From Stromatinia cepivora (lineage: Eukaryota; Ascomycota; Leotiomycetes; Helotiales; Sclerotiniaceae): a DNA stretch of 64,000 nt. Of this stretch, positions 12,709-22,861 are shown in pieces. The notes beneath the pieces are model-generated. The model was not told the origin of the DNA. It searched no databases and saw only the letters and a program-made list of their open reading frames with translations. Every line of letters begins with the position of its first letter. Position 1 is the first letter of the stretch. Where the stretch lies: NCBI GenBank assembly GCA_014898415.1, contig RCTD01000004.1, forward strand, positions 991,001 to 1,055,000, given 5' to 3'. A program made the position numbers and the translations under genes.

Positions 12709-13319
12709 ATGGGTACCAGTGGGCTTCTCGTCTTTGTCTTCGGAACACAACGTCGAGCAACCTATTGTCATTACGACTCATATCCCACCGGTCTTGGTCA
12801 AGATATCGTCGACTTCATTCTCGAATTACAGCCCGAACAATATGCTATTATGAACCAACATCTTGAAAAGCTCGAGGTATGTTAACTCATTTGCATCTTG
12901 AACCGCAAATCTTACCATGAAGATCAACTGACAGAGAATAGTGGGTGGAGCAGAATATTCAGGTTCCCAAGGATCTTCAAGAGAAATATCAGAAACTCGG
13001 CTACTCCCAATCAAGCGGCGACGCACGACAGACGGAATGGTATTGGATTCTTCGGAAAGTTCAAGGAGCACAAGCACTAAGGCCGATCTTAGATGGTAAA
13101 CTTGAGCATTTGGTGGACGCGAAGCTCAACGATTCTAAACCGGAATTCTCTTACTTCGTCGATTTCCAAGAGATGACCTTGGAGACATGGAACTACGACA
13201 GAGTAGCAGATAAAGTGAGCTTTCAGACGTTGGCAGATTCAAAGAAGGATTATATGGGAAAGCTAGAGAAGAAGTTGGATGAAGAGCTAGAAGAGAAATA
13301 TCAGGCCAATAGGCAGTGA
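12709..13319 (+). CDS. Uncharacterised 181-residue protein
   Basis: Two exons (12709-12876 and 12942-13319, intron 65 bp) join in phase 0. The product begins MGTSGLLVFVFGTQRRATYC, contains FILELQPEQYAIMNQHLEKL, and ends in a charged helical tail (KLEKKLDEELEEKYQANRQ). The hydrophobic start is too short and the residues after it too polar for a confident secretion signal. I do not recognise the family. Protein-like composition, a canonical intron and exact phase support a real gene. Confidence 0.7.
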
Positions 13320-14243
13320 TGTGAAATAAAGTCCGCAAATTCTGACCGTCATCGGGAGAGTTCGCATTTGAAGGGGATTCATGTTGCGTTTGTTTGTAAC
13401 TGAGAATCAAATGGTTTCAACATCTCTCTAATTTTTTTGTCGCTATGCATTTAAGGAGGCTGAAAATCGTGCGTTTGTTTGATCAGCAGTACTTGTAAAT
13501 ACGCCAAAATTGTACTTCAGCCACTTGACGCGTTGTATGGGACTCCCGTACATGCATAGAGAAGCTCTTCTATAGCCAAAGAATGTCACTTTCGAGTTGC
13601 AAACACTTTCCGAGAGCATATGTAGAAAGGCATTCTAGGAAAATCTGGCAGAAGACTGACTTAATATGCGATGCGAATGCATTGCGAGTAAGCTTAAACA
13701 ATCTGCCTTCGAAGTATTTTGTTGTTAAAGTGTGGTGGAATGAAGTGGGGCTCCGAGGCTTAGGCTTAGGCTATATTTTAGCTCCGTGCACCCTTCACTA
13801 ATCTCAACCTTCACCTCACTCACGAATGCATAATACAACGCAAACGAGGCGGGGTTTTGAAAGTTCTTAGATCCAATAGAGTCGCAATTACCGTTCCATT
13901 TGCCCTTATTCAAGAACTCTTCATTTCACTTCGGTGCGAAAAGCACCTCGCCAACAGCTCATAATGCTGCCATGATTCGCCCGACGCCAAACTCGCAATG
14001 AATACTGCCCACTAAGGAAACGAAAATCATTCCATATCGGAATTCGGGGTAACACTCAGCTAAGTAAGCTAAGGGGGATCCCGAGTATGAGGAAATAAAT
14101 CAATATCATCTCATGTTCTCGAACTCCTGGCCAGCTTCATAATGTTCATATGCCTACTCAAATGGGACCACCAAACTAGGTGAAACGGCACATTGATTCC
14201 TTGAAAGCCAATTGAAGCACAGTTTCGTAGCTCGGTTAGAGTG
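13320..14243. other. Intergenic stretch, no gene seen
   Basis: About 920 bp between the 3' ends of two convergent genes. I see no convincing coding frame or RNA gene. Confidence 0.5.
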
Positions 14244-15233
14244 CTACAGTACCAAGCAAAAACGACGTTGTCTGTCTGATGCCCCTTTAACTCCATTTGC
14301 AAACTCCAATCCATCTCTGCTCTGACGTATACTTCTGTTCTCGGGATCTAAAGCGGATTCATGCACAACGCACAATTGCCTTGCAATCTCTCTTTCTTCT
14401 TCGATCATCTCATCCAATGTCTGGAGCCTTACCGGAGAAGAAGCCGGTAGAGGTTGTACTAATTGAGACGAGTGTCCTGATTCTCTGTGTATATTTGAAT
14501 CTTCTGTCTGTGAACTTGTCACAACCAAACCTGATGCAGGTGAAGCGTGCTGCAATTGCGTGGAGGATATCAGCAGAGCTCTCTCTAGTTCTTTCTGAAG
14601 TGTCTTCTGGTGTTCACTTGATGTATAGGCTTTTGAGGAATGTTTGGCCAATGCTCTTGCTGCCCTTTTTGCCCTTGCCTTCTTGTTCGAGAGATTTTGT
14701 TTTAGTTGTCTCTGATGCTCTTTCTTCGTTGTATTGTCAGGATTCCCCAATCTATGGCTCTCTTGTCACTTGTAGTGTTTGTCCGGCCTCTATCTGCAAT
14801 ATCATGCCCTGGGCGTGATTGCTCTCTGGGTTTAATGATCTTTGGTGGTTCGTCTGGTTTGAAAAGAGGTTGTGGCCATGGTGATTCTATTGTTTCATTC
14901 TGTCGATTTCGAGTTTCTGCTTGCTTCACTTTCTGCTTAATTTTCCCGACTGTGGTTTCATCTTTTTCCGGAGCTTCGCCATCCTTTTCAATGCGTGCAA
15001 TCCACGCTCTCTCCCCTGGAAATTCTTCAGCTGGCCCTAAACTCATTGTCAGAATTCATCTTACTGAATGATCCTTCACCACTCACAGAATTGACGCCAA
15101 AAGCATTGATCTGCTTTGTAAAGCGTCTTTTCTGTGCTGGCTCTGACATATCCTCGACTGTATTTTCTATAGCAAAGCTGGTATAGTCGTGTGGCTTTCT
15201 CTTTCGTGTAGGCGGGCTTGAAACTCTGATCAC
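14244..15233 (-). CDS. Uncharacterised basic coiled-coil protein with apparent frame breaks
   Basis: Three protein-like stretches on the minus strand follow each other in different frames. The upstream one (about 15233-15055) includes SSPPTRKRKPHDYTSF and EPAQKRRFTKQINAFG. The middle one (15046 to about 14745) begins near GPAEEFPGERAWIARIEKDG. The third (about 14745-14244) has KKARAKRAARALAKHSSK and LDEMIEEEREIARQL. Upstream and middle could be joined by a 43-bp intron with a weak GTGAAG donor. The middle and last frames meet at a run of four C on the plus strand (14745-14748) with no usable splice sites between them; a one-base difference in that run would make the frame continuous. Basic, Lys/Arg-rich composition hints at a nuclear protein, which is inference. 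No family recognised, and the true 5' end is unclear. Confidence 0.5.
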
Positions 15234-15716
15234 TGACGAGCTTGGCTATCATAGAGTCGCCGCATGATATATAAACCATACTTAAAGAGCAATTGAAGTG
15301 GTCTTATAGCCGCTTGGTTATTATGTCTGACTTTTGTGATTGTGTTTGTAATGAAGGTGATTTCACTGAGAAGATGTTTTATATGGATAATAGTTTGAAG
15401 CTGAGAAAATTGGGTAGTGAATTTTGAGTTCCGAAATATCATGTGCTACCTACTGAGGAAAGAAGCAAAAATTTGAAGTTATGTTTTTATTGTTCTCATG
15501 AGATTTAATGAATGACTCACGAGCCAATTTCATCGCTTCAGGTACATCAAAAGGCTTAACAAGCGCCTCTTTACCAATATACTTTAGAAACTCCTGTGTA
15601 ACTCTAGCTGCGATGTACAATTATGCGCAGAGTATCATCAGGCTATCCCAAAACCTCGCAGTAATACGAAAGACAATGAAACCAATCCTTTCACATCATC
15701 TTTCTACTCCTCCGTA
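15234..15716. other. Short unassigned stretch with an exon-like segment
   Basis: On the minus strand, about 15621-15525 encodes an exon-like peptide (AARVTQEFLKYIGKEALVK, then PFDVPEAMKLAR) bounded by a CGCAG acceptor and a GTGAGT donor. It could be an exon of the gene at 14244-15233 or of a separate small gene. I could not join it in frame to anything. Confidence 0.3.
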
Positions 15717-16323
15717 TCAAATCTCAAGTTGCGCCAACGCTTGCAAACCCAATTTTTCTTCGTCATCCTCTGCCTCATGATCCTCAGCCTGCTTCCCCTT
15801 TTGTGCCATTCGTGCAAGCTTATCCCCAACACTCTTGCTCCACGCCTGAGCCTCCTGAGCATAAAACTCCCGATATCTATGTTGTTGCTCACGAGATCTC
15901 TCCTGTTCCCTAGCACGAACACGCACATTTGCGAATGCCCTATAAATAACATCCTTATCATGCGGATCCAGGAAACAATTCTCTCTAGGATATTCTTCTT
16001 GGGGCCCTAGGTTTTCGTTAGTGCTTTTCTCAAAGTAGAGAGGGAGAATGTTAAAACATACAGTGAGAACGCCAGAACAACTTATCAGCCATGAAAGTAA
16101 TTGTACTTTCACTTGCACCCGCACATACTTCTTCCATCTTGTTGCGATGGCGCGCATAATCTCTCAAGGCAATCTCCATGGTGCTGGCATGCGTTCCTTC
16201 ATCGACCAATCTGTGTACCATGAATTCCTTGAGAGACGGAAGGGACAGGAGGGAATATGGCATCGTAGTATTTGGTCTAGTTGAATGGGGAATAGGTGGA
16301 CCTTCCATAGTTGCATGGGGCAT
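15717..16323 (-). CDS. Uncharacterised 183-residue charged protein
   Basis: Exons 16062-16323 and 15717-16006 join in frame (54-bp intron with GTATGT donor and CTAAC branch point). The product contains LPSLKEFMVHRLVDEGTHAS, then EIALRDYARHRNKMEEVCAG, a Trp-Pro-rich joint exactly at the splice, and a highly charged helical C-terminus (VRAREQERSREQQHRYREFY). The helical, Arg/Glu-rich second half suggests a coiled coil. No signal peptide or membrane segment. An internal ATG five codons downstream is an alternative start. Family not recognised. Confidence 0.72.
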
Positions 16324-16785
16324 GATTGTGATATGAATATTGTGATTGAGTTTCGAGGTTATTGCTGTTTACAAATTTCCTTGATGTTTACAGAAAGAAT
16401 TTTGAAGTCGAATGCAAGAAGTCAACCAATAAATAAATAAAATCTGAAATCTGAAATCTGAATTCAAACTAGGTAGGCAGCACAGAAACCGTACCATATT
16501 CTTCCTTCATACGAATACGCTCAAATGAGAGACGGATCTTACCGTATGAACGATCAATAAACATAAAAATTTCCACATCCGAAGTATCCCGTCGCGGCCC
16601 GTGAATCACATCTCTACCACCAACCAACCTCATCACCTATCCCATCCCATCTCGAAAACCCGCCCAAAGGCCATCTCTCCCGAAATGCAATCTCCGAATA
16701 CTTAAACCCGTTCCTAAAATACTTTGAAGAAGCACAAGCGGACCAATAAAAGCAACCGTAGTCTTCCGATCGAAACCCCTTCGTC
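16324..16785. other. Intergenic region between divergent genes
   Basis: About 460 bp between the start of the 183-residue protein gene (minus) and the small two-exon gene (plus). It probably carries both promoters; no site is assigned. Confidence 0.45.
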
Positions 16786-17011
16786 ATGGCTGCTCCGATT
16801 CGAACTAAATACTCTAACTTCTTCAGATCGCTATTGTGTGCGTCAATCTGGAATTATTGACTATGATGTGATTTGGATGTGGAAAGTGGTTTTAATTTGA
16901 TTTTGTACTGCAGTCTACTCAGGAGCCTTAGGTGTGCAAGGCTGGATTTGGCGGGCGAGATCGGGTTATAAGTATAAGATGATGGGCTGGGTTCAAAGTT
17001 CTTTGGTTTAA
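16786..17011 (+). CDS. Candidate small protein of 49 residues with one membrane-like segment
   Basis: Two exons (16786-16837 and 16914-17011) are separated by a 76-bp intron with GTGCGT donor and TACTGCAG acceptor. They join in frame to MAAPIRTKYSNFFRSLLF, then YSGALGVQGWIWRARSGYKY, ending shortly after at TAA. The pattern of a basic start, a hydrophobic stretch, then a basic tail fits small inner-membrane mitochondrial proteins, but I do not recognise a specific family. Too short for ordinary ORF calling. Support is the clean splice, exact phase and protein-like composition. Confidence 0.5.
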
Positions 17012-17863
17012 TGAGGAAATTTGAGGAAGATTATCTTACCTATTTGATGGGCATCTAGGCGAGGACGTCTCTATTGGGAAGATTTTATATGATGTCAGTA
17101 TGGATTTTTTGGCCAAGTTGCGAGTATACATGGCGCGCAAGTCTTTTCTATATATGCTGATATACTTCACTTCTGAAATTTGTGTTTCATTTGTTCTTAC
17201 CGCTCAGTCTTTTATCCACAAGGTCACTTGGCTTTGTTTGATAGTGAGACACTCCGCCCGTATATACTATAGGCCGCATTCTTATTATATTATATACGAT
17301 TTATGCTTCACCTTACAAAAATCACAAAAAGGAAGCAAGAAGTATGCCATGCTTAAATGAGTTGATACTAAAATCTGAACTAAAGGGGGAGGGAATCTCT
17401 TTGTGGTAAGTAATACACGCTTATCGCCGGCTGGAACATTGCAAATAACAAGCAGTTGCGTCCTAGCTCATTATTTGGTGGAAGAATAACAACAGTAGCC
17501 AATGGGAATGAAACTGAGGCTCAATCAGTAAAAGAAAAGGGAAATGAGAAATGATCGGAACTCATAATGCAAGGCCTGTGCATACCCTGGTGAGTTGGGG
17601 GGGGGGGGGGGGGGGGGTTTGGAGGTGTCAGATGCTAGTCCCAAACATTTCGAATATCTTGGAAATTTAGCTCGAAGGAAAGAAACCGTTGTTTGAGTTG
17701 GCGCTGAAGATCCGATGGCACTCCTTTTATTATATGCTTTCTTTCGGTTGCATCCCACACTACCTGTTCGGCATAGTTCAGACACAATATAGAATACTGT
17801 CTATGTGAGTAACTACAATTCGGTAGTAGATCGATTTGGTCGCAGCTCAAAGACAGCCAATCT
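17012..17863. other. Intergenic stretch with a homopolymer tract
   Basis: About 850 bp without a convincing gene. It contains the poly-G tract listed separately. Confidence 0.5.
17597..17617. repeat. Poly-G homopolymer of 21 bases
   Basis: An uninterrupted run of 21 G on the plus strand, downstream of the 3' end of the gene at 17864-18901. A tract of this length is prone to slippage and quadruplex formation and is also a place where assembly length is unreliable. Confidence 0.95.
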
Positions 17864-18901
17864 TTACTGTTGAGTTTGTTCTTGGATGATACTGGCCAAC
17901 GCGGTAGTAAGTGACTTATCCAATATTCCACGGGCTAAATGTTTTGTCATACGAGACGGTTCGCTTTTGACAGCAGCTTGAGCATGGTCAATTGCGATTT
18001 GGGCACCACGACTAAGGCATCGACACTCAAACATCCTCATTGTAATAACTTCACCAGTGGTAGGATCTTTGTAAAGTAAATCTGGGGTCAAGAGAGGAGG
18101 AAGATGCTTGAATGATGTGGGTGGCGCGGAAGGTGCTACAGTAGACGCCGAACTGGGGTTGGAAGTATCAGGGAAAGCAAGCCGAGCAGCTAAGAGGGAT
18201 GAAGGGGTTGGAATTTGAGGATCGGATTTCGCAGTTAATTTTGGAGATTCGCTGATGGCATGTGGAGTACGTGAACTGTCGAGTTTGAGTGTCTCTTTGG
18301 CCAAATCTTGCGATGTTTGTGTGGGCAAGGAAGCTGACGGATCGCTAAGTTTCAGATCACCCCCAAAGAGATTTTGGCCCAGTTGTTGAGATGGCTGTTC
18401 AGAGTGTGGAACAGGTCGCATTGCGAGAAGATCCACTCTTTCCTGAGCAGGTACAGAGACAGGTGTTCCATAGGCTTCGGGTACCGCTGGGGCTTGTTCC
18501 GGAATTGGTTGTGCAGGCTTTTCAGGGCGGCTCGGGGTCTCCAAGGTCTCTTGCAAAAGATTTGGAGCTATCCCTGGAACTTGTTGAGCAGACTCTGGAG
18601 TGGGAGGCATTTGGATGATTCCGATTTGTTGTTGAACGATATACTCGGGACCACCATATCGGCCAGGAAACTCGCCATATGCACTAGACAATTGAAACTT
18701 GTCCCACAGGACCCTCTCAGTCCAGTAGTAGCAAAAATCCAAACCAGTTGCTGGATATTGTGAAGTGACGGAAGCAAGTTCGGCATTGTAAGCTCGATCG
18801 AAGCCATCTGTCTCGAAGTATGGATAGATGCTGCAAAGGTTCAACACCATGGACTGATAATTCCTTTGATAATGAGGAGGACGGACGTACGAATTCGACA
18901 T
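17864..18901 (-). CDS. Uncharacterised 345-residue Pro/Ser-rich protein
   Basis: A single-exon frame. The N-terminal 90 residues look folded (YQSMVLNLCSIYPYFETDGF, YYWTERVLWDKFQLSSAYG). A long Pro/Gln/Ser-rich disordered middle follows, then a conserved-looking C-terminal block (HLPPLLTPDLLYKDPTTGEV, MRMFECRCLSRGAQIAIDHA) ending in a helix. No signal peptide or membrane helix. Disordered middle with compact ends is common in regulatory or nuclear proteins; that role is inference and the family is not recognised. Confidence 0.75.
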   Translation of the reverse strand: MSNSYVRPPHYQRNYQSMVLNLCSIYPYFETDGFDRAYNAELASVTSQYPATGLDFCYYWTERVLWDKFQLSSAYGEFPGRYGGPEYIVQQQIGIIQMPPTPESAQQVPGIAPNLLQETLETPSRPEKPAQPIPEQAPAVPEAYGTPVSVPAQERVDLLAMRPVPHSEQPSQQLGQNLFGGDLKLSDPSASLPTQTSQDLAKETLKLDSSRTPHAISESPKLTAKSDPQIPTPSSLLAARLAFPDTSNPSSASTVAPSAPPTSFKHLPPLLTPDLLYKDPTTGEVITMRMFECRCLSRGAQIAIDHAQAAVKSEPSRMTKHLARGILDKSLTTALASIIQEQTQQ

Positions 18902-20498
18902 TTTGTGGGTCGTATGATGTTGTCAAGAACGTTATTGATTGTAATACTTTTGGTAGAATTATGATTACGGACGAAGAGGGTGTTCTGTCTTGAGCGTGTA
19001 AGTTTGAAAGTGCTTTGTTTTACTGTGTGGCTCTCTGTCGAATGGCTTGAGGTTTATGAAATCAAGGTGTCGGGATTTGGACGAACTATATATAAGAAAG
19101 TGGAAGCATGGTACTGATTGTACGGCTTTCATTTTAGATGAATCTGCTGGCACGAACGAGTTAGCTCAACCGTATCAGCATGAATTTAAATTTGACAATA
19201 AACTCTAGAAATGTTGACTTCTTGTGAACAAATGATGATCACACATGATTGTTATGCTATGTAATGATATATACTCTCGTACGGTATAGAACGATATAGA
19301 AGAGGCGGTTTAATATCGTTTGATTTATGATAGCATTTAAATAGCTGTAGGATGTGGTAGAAAGGCTTTAAGCAGTAGAAGGGGTTGTTTCCTTGATTAA
19401 AGGCATATTGGCCCCCTGCTTTAGAGCATTGTAAATTTGATTAAACAAAATCAGAAAAAGGAATATTCTTGAAAGTGCGCGCATTTGCGTCTGTCATCAT
19501 CCCATAGTGCTGATGACCCCATTGTGGACTCGCACAAAATTCAAGGAAGTCGACTCCCCACTGTAGATACTTTGTGCTAGGATTATTGTGCTCATTTCCA
19601 CTTCTTTCTTTGATGATTGCTATCATTATTCACGATACATCAGGTAGTTCGATTTAGCAACAGCCTCGAAGGTTCTATAGTCAACCAAACATAAAACTTT
19701 CGAGTTCTACACTGCATCCTCCAAGTCATTGGGTATATCATTCTCTCCTTTCAGAGCAAAGAAATCGATCTTCTTCGAAACAATATACTTACTCCGCAGC
19801 GTCGAGCACTTTGGCAGATTCAAATCTCACTAAAGACATAGAACGACAAGCGGTGAAGTCATTTTCACATCAATGAAGATTACATTGGTTGGTGGGATGA
19901 CTTACTTTTATAACTCCTCAGAGTAATTATGTAGAGATATGTGTTCTGAGAGGAGAAAGAGTTGTTAAGTCTTCGTGGTTCTGAACATTGGTAGGATAAG
20001 TGAATAGCTTCTTCACCACCAAGCTTGAGATTTCTTTCTCTCAACTCCTTCCATTTCAAATGACATAGTGAAGTTGTTTGGAACATTGAAGCTGCTTGGA
20101 AGACTAGAGTTAGTCTGGCCCCTTTGAATAATCTGAGATTTTCGATGTGATCGACAGCATGGTTGCTAATTCACTCTGAGTACCTACAAGAAATCCGAAA
20201 AGCGATGTCATTCAAAATATCGGAAATTTTGTTGTTCCGGCCGAGAGATACCACTTACGGGCTACGGCAAGAACGAAGCTGTGCTGTTGATTCAAAATTC
20301 AATAATGATTGACAACATTTTCTTGTTATATCGATTTACATGTGACTGTATCATTCAACCCGAGTTTTCGTTTCCATATTTATTAGTGCCTCCATTTGAT
20401 TTCTTTCCCTATCACACTCATTTAGGTCCCGCCAAAGAGTTTGTTCCCCACTACCAATAAACACCCACAAAGCATCACTATCCGAATGTAAAGAAAGT
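18902..20498. other. Intergenic region between divergent genes
   Basis: About 1.6 kb between divergent starts. No coding frame of convincing character. It is long enough to contain both promoters and an unrecognised non-coding transcript. Confidence 0.45.
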
Positions 20499-21504
20499 AT
20501 GAGCGGGCTTAGAACGAGTATCTGGGCCCCAGGAAACTATCGCTCTCCGAGTTCCAGTAGCTCTAGCTATAATACCTTACGAGAGAATGTACCGGTATCT
20601 ACTCACCCCCATCCGTTGCGAGAGATGATTAAGAATCGAGCAATTGAAACCACCCGGAAAATAATCTTGGACGGAGGACTGCCACATAATGAGCTACGGA
20701 AGAGTTCTGGTGGGCTGAGCGCCAGTCAATGGGCACCGCGTGATTACCCTGGCAGATCAAAAGCAGCAAATCGTGAGGAGGTTTGGACTATGGTATGTAT
20801 CCACACATTTGCTTAAAGAAACATGCTAATCTTATGATTCCATATAGGTTACGCCAATCTCTCAATCGATGCCGGTGTCCCATGCGTATAATGCCTCGAA
20901 TCCTGCATACTCTTCTCCAGACCTTGGCCTGCCTTACGAAGTACAACATTACATTCTTGGTATGATGCAGCGGATCATGGAGGAGGGATGTTATGCCTTT
21001 GCATCGCGATGGATCCCAGACGTACTACAAAGGAACAATTGGACGTGCTCAGAAGCGGTTGAACTGTCTACATGGAGAACTTTTCTTCCAGAAAATATCC
21101 CAGCAGAAGCTCTTGCCCCACACAGTAAACCTCTCCATCGATGTCTGACTGATGCTGTTCGAATAAGAAACTCTGCCACTCATCGTCATATATGTTCCAG
21201 TCGCGAACTACAGCGTATGACACAACAAGCCGAAGACCTCATGAGTCTGTTTTCCGATCAAACAAGACAATTGAAGTTCCACAAGCTGTGGATTGAACTT
21301 TACGATTGGGAAAAGCTTAGTGTAATAGATATGCAAGCCGCCAGACACAAAATGGAGTTGGCGCTTCAAGAGATTGGGGAACGACCTATGGACGATATGG
21401 ATTGGACGACAAACGCAATTTCTTTGCAAAAAATTCCTGCGGGAGAAGTAGGACTAGGAGACGCCGATGATTACGATGTTTATGACGCAATGGAGATAGA
21501 CTAA
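20499..21504 (+). CDS. Uncharacterised 316-residue protein
   Basis: Exons 20499-20792 and 20848-21504 join in phase 0 across a 55-bp intron. The first about 100 residues are Ser/Arg-rich and contain two related short motifs, IWAPGNYRSPSS and QWAPRDYPGRSK. The C-terminal two thirds are a helical domain with LTDAVRIRNSATHRHICSS and LQRMTQQAEDLMSLFSD, and an acidic tail (DADDYDVYDAMEID). The Arg-x-Arg-Asn-x-x-x-His-Arg pattern recurs in remembered fungal proteins of unknown function. No signal peptide. Role unknown. Confidence 0.75.
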
Positions 21505-22164
21505 GGATGCATTTCAAAGGAGTTGCGAGTATGAAAAACTGGAGTTGGATCAACCGTAGGCCGCATAAATTGGGAGGAGTGTGGCTTCAGGAGTACTTAT
21601 AAAAGGTGTTATTAGGCCGGTAGGATTGCGAATACCCATTCTGTTACTCTTTGGCATATCTCAAGCACATTCCTCGAAGAAATTGAGTTCATAGATCAGA
21701 CCTAAGTAATTTTACAGGCAAATGAACTAAATCAATCAAATTGCTACACACCTCAGCTCCACAGACAACTTTTGCAACATCATATGTATATGTTCAAGAT
21801 TTTTGGAAGCCCCGAATAATGCGAGTTATATTCTAGAGAGAAGGTTAATTACCGGAAGAAAATCGACAAACTTATTATACGAATGCACTAAGCGCATGAA
21901 ACTAAAGACACAAAGATTAATCTAGTAATCTATCATTACTCGGACATTAAAAATCCATCCCCGTCCCGGCGGAGCATAGAAGCACTCATGCTTCTCTCCA
22001 TCATAAGCTCCATCCTCTCGGCAACGAATCCACATAATGCTTGGTTCCACAACTTGCTGATGGCCATGCAAATTTTGCTAGCATCTGCCCCCAAGTGGAC
22101 GAAGATTTCAGCGAAAGACACCCGGAAACAGCGACGGGGCTCGAAACAATCAGGTGTGTTGTTT
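21505..22164. other. Unassigned stretch
   Basis: No complete gene. The minus strand at about 22150-21936 contains a protein-like stretch (HLGADASKICMAISKLWNQA, then ALCGFVAERMELMMERS) that may be the distal part of the broken J-domain gene or an independent relic. Confidence 0.35.
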
Positions 22165-22861
22165 TCAACAAGAAAATGGCTGCAAGGGCCGATTCTTCGG
22201 AGAGCTTTCGAGGAGATGGATTGTTGCTGTTCGTATTGCTGTTTCTCGTAATTGATGCTCGGGCATGGTGTATGAAGTTTTGCTGTCATATAATGATTTC
22301 GATGGGGCTATTTCGTACTGCTCTAGCATGATAGCTGGCATGTATCCGATTCTTGAACTCAAAAATATCAGGCATCTGATAGTCCCGATGCTTTGTGCTC
22401 CGTAATGAGCTCGTTGGGTGGGAGATAGTCTTCTGTAGTGAAAGATTTCGAAAACATCGGCCACTAAGCATGCTTCCTTTTCATATTTGCGTTTCTCCGC
22501 TCTTTCTTTCTTGTCTTTCTTCTCCTTTTGAACACGAAAGGCATCCTTCTCCTTCCTCAGCCCCTCTAGCTGCTTTCTCTGTTTCTGATTTCTCACCCAT
22601 TTCTCTTGCAGTAAATGCTGCGGCATCTGCTGCTACTTTTGCTGCTTCAAGAGCAGCCAAGTATTGGCCCCGAAGAGCATCATGGTGCTCGCGTGCTCTT
22701 GCCATCTTTATGGTATCATATACGTCTTGTAGCTCCTGTAAGCGCCCCATCTCGCCCAGATCTGGGCTCTTGCCTGGGTGGAGGGAAAGAGCTGGTTGTT
22801 TCCAGTCCTTAGAGATCTCGGATTTGGAGGCGCTCCGGAGGTCGAAAGGATAAGGTAGGAG
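22165..22861 (-). pseudogene. Broken J-domain (DnaJ/HSP40-like) gene
   Basis: In one frame (22861 to 22481) the start looks like a J-domain: DLRSASKSEISKDWKQPALS, then LHPGKSPDLG, then RLQELQDVYDTIKMARAREH. The hallmark His-Pro-Asp loop reads His-Pro-Gly at 22772-22780. A charged linker typical of fungal J proteins then continues in a different frame (22626 to 22165): QKQRKQLEGLRKEKDAFRVQ and KDKKERAEKRKYEKEA. The switch between the frames lies near 22600 with no splice sites, and no proper start precedes the domain. J-domains stimulate Hsp70 ATPase through the HPD triad, so this copy should be inactive even if expressed. Frame break plus lost HPD supports a pseudogene; a sequencing error for the frameshift alone cannot be excluded. 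Confidence 0.6.
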
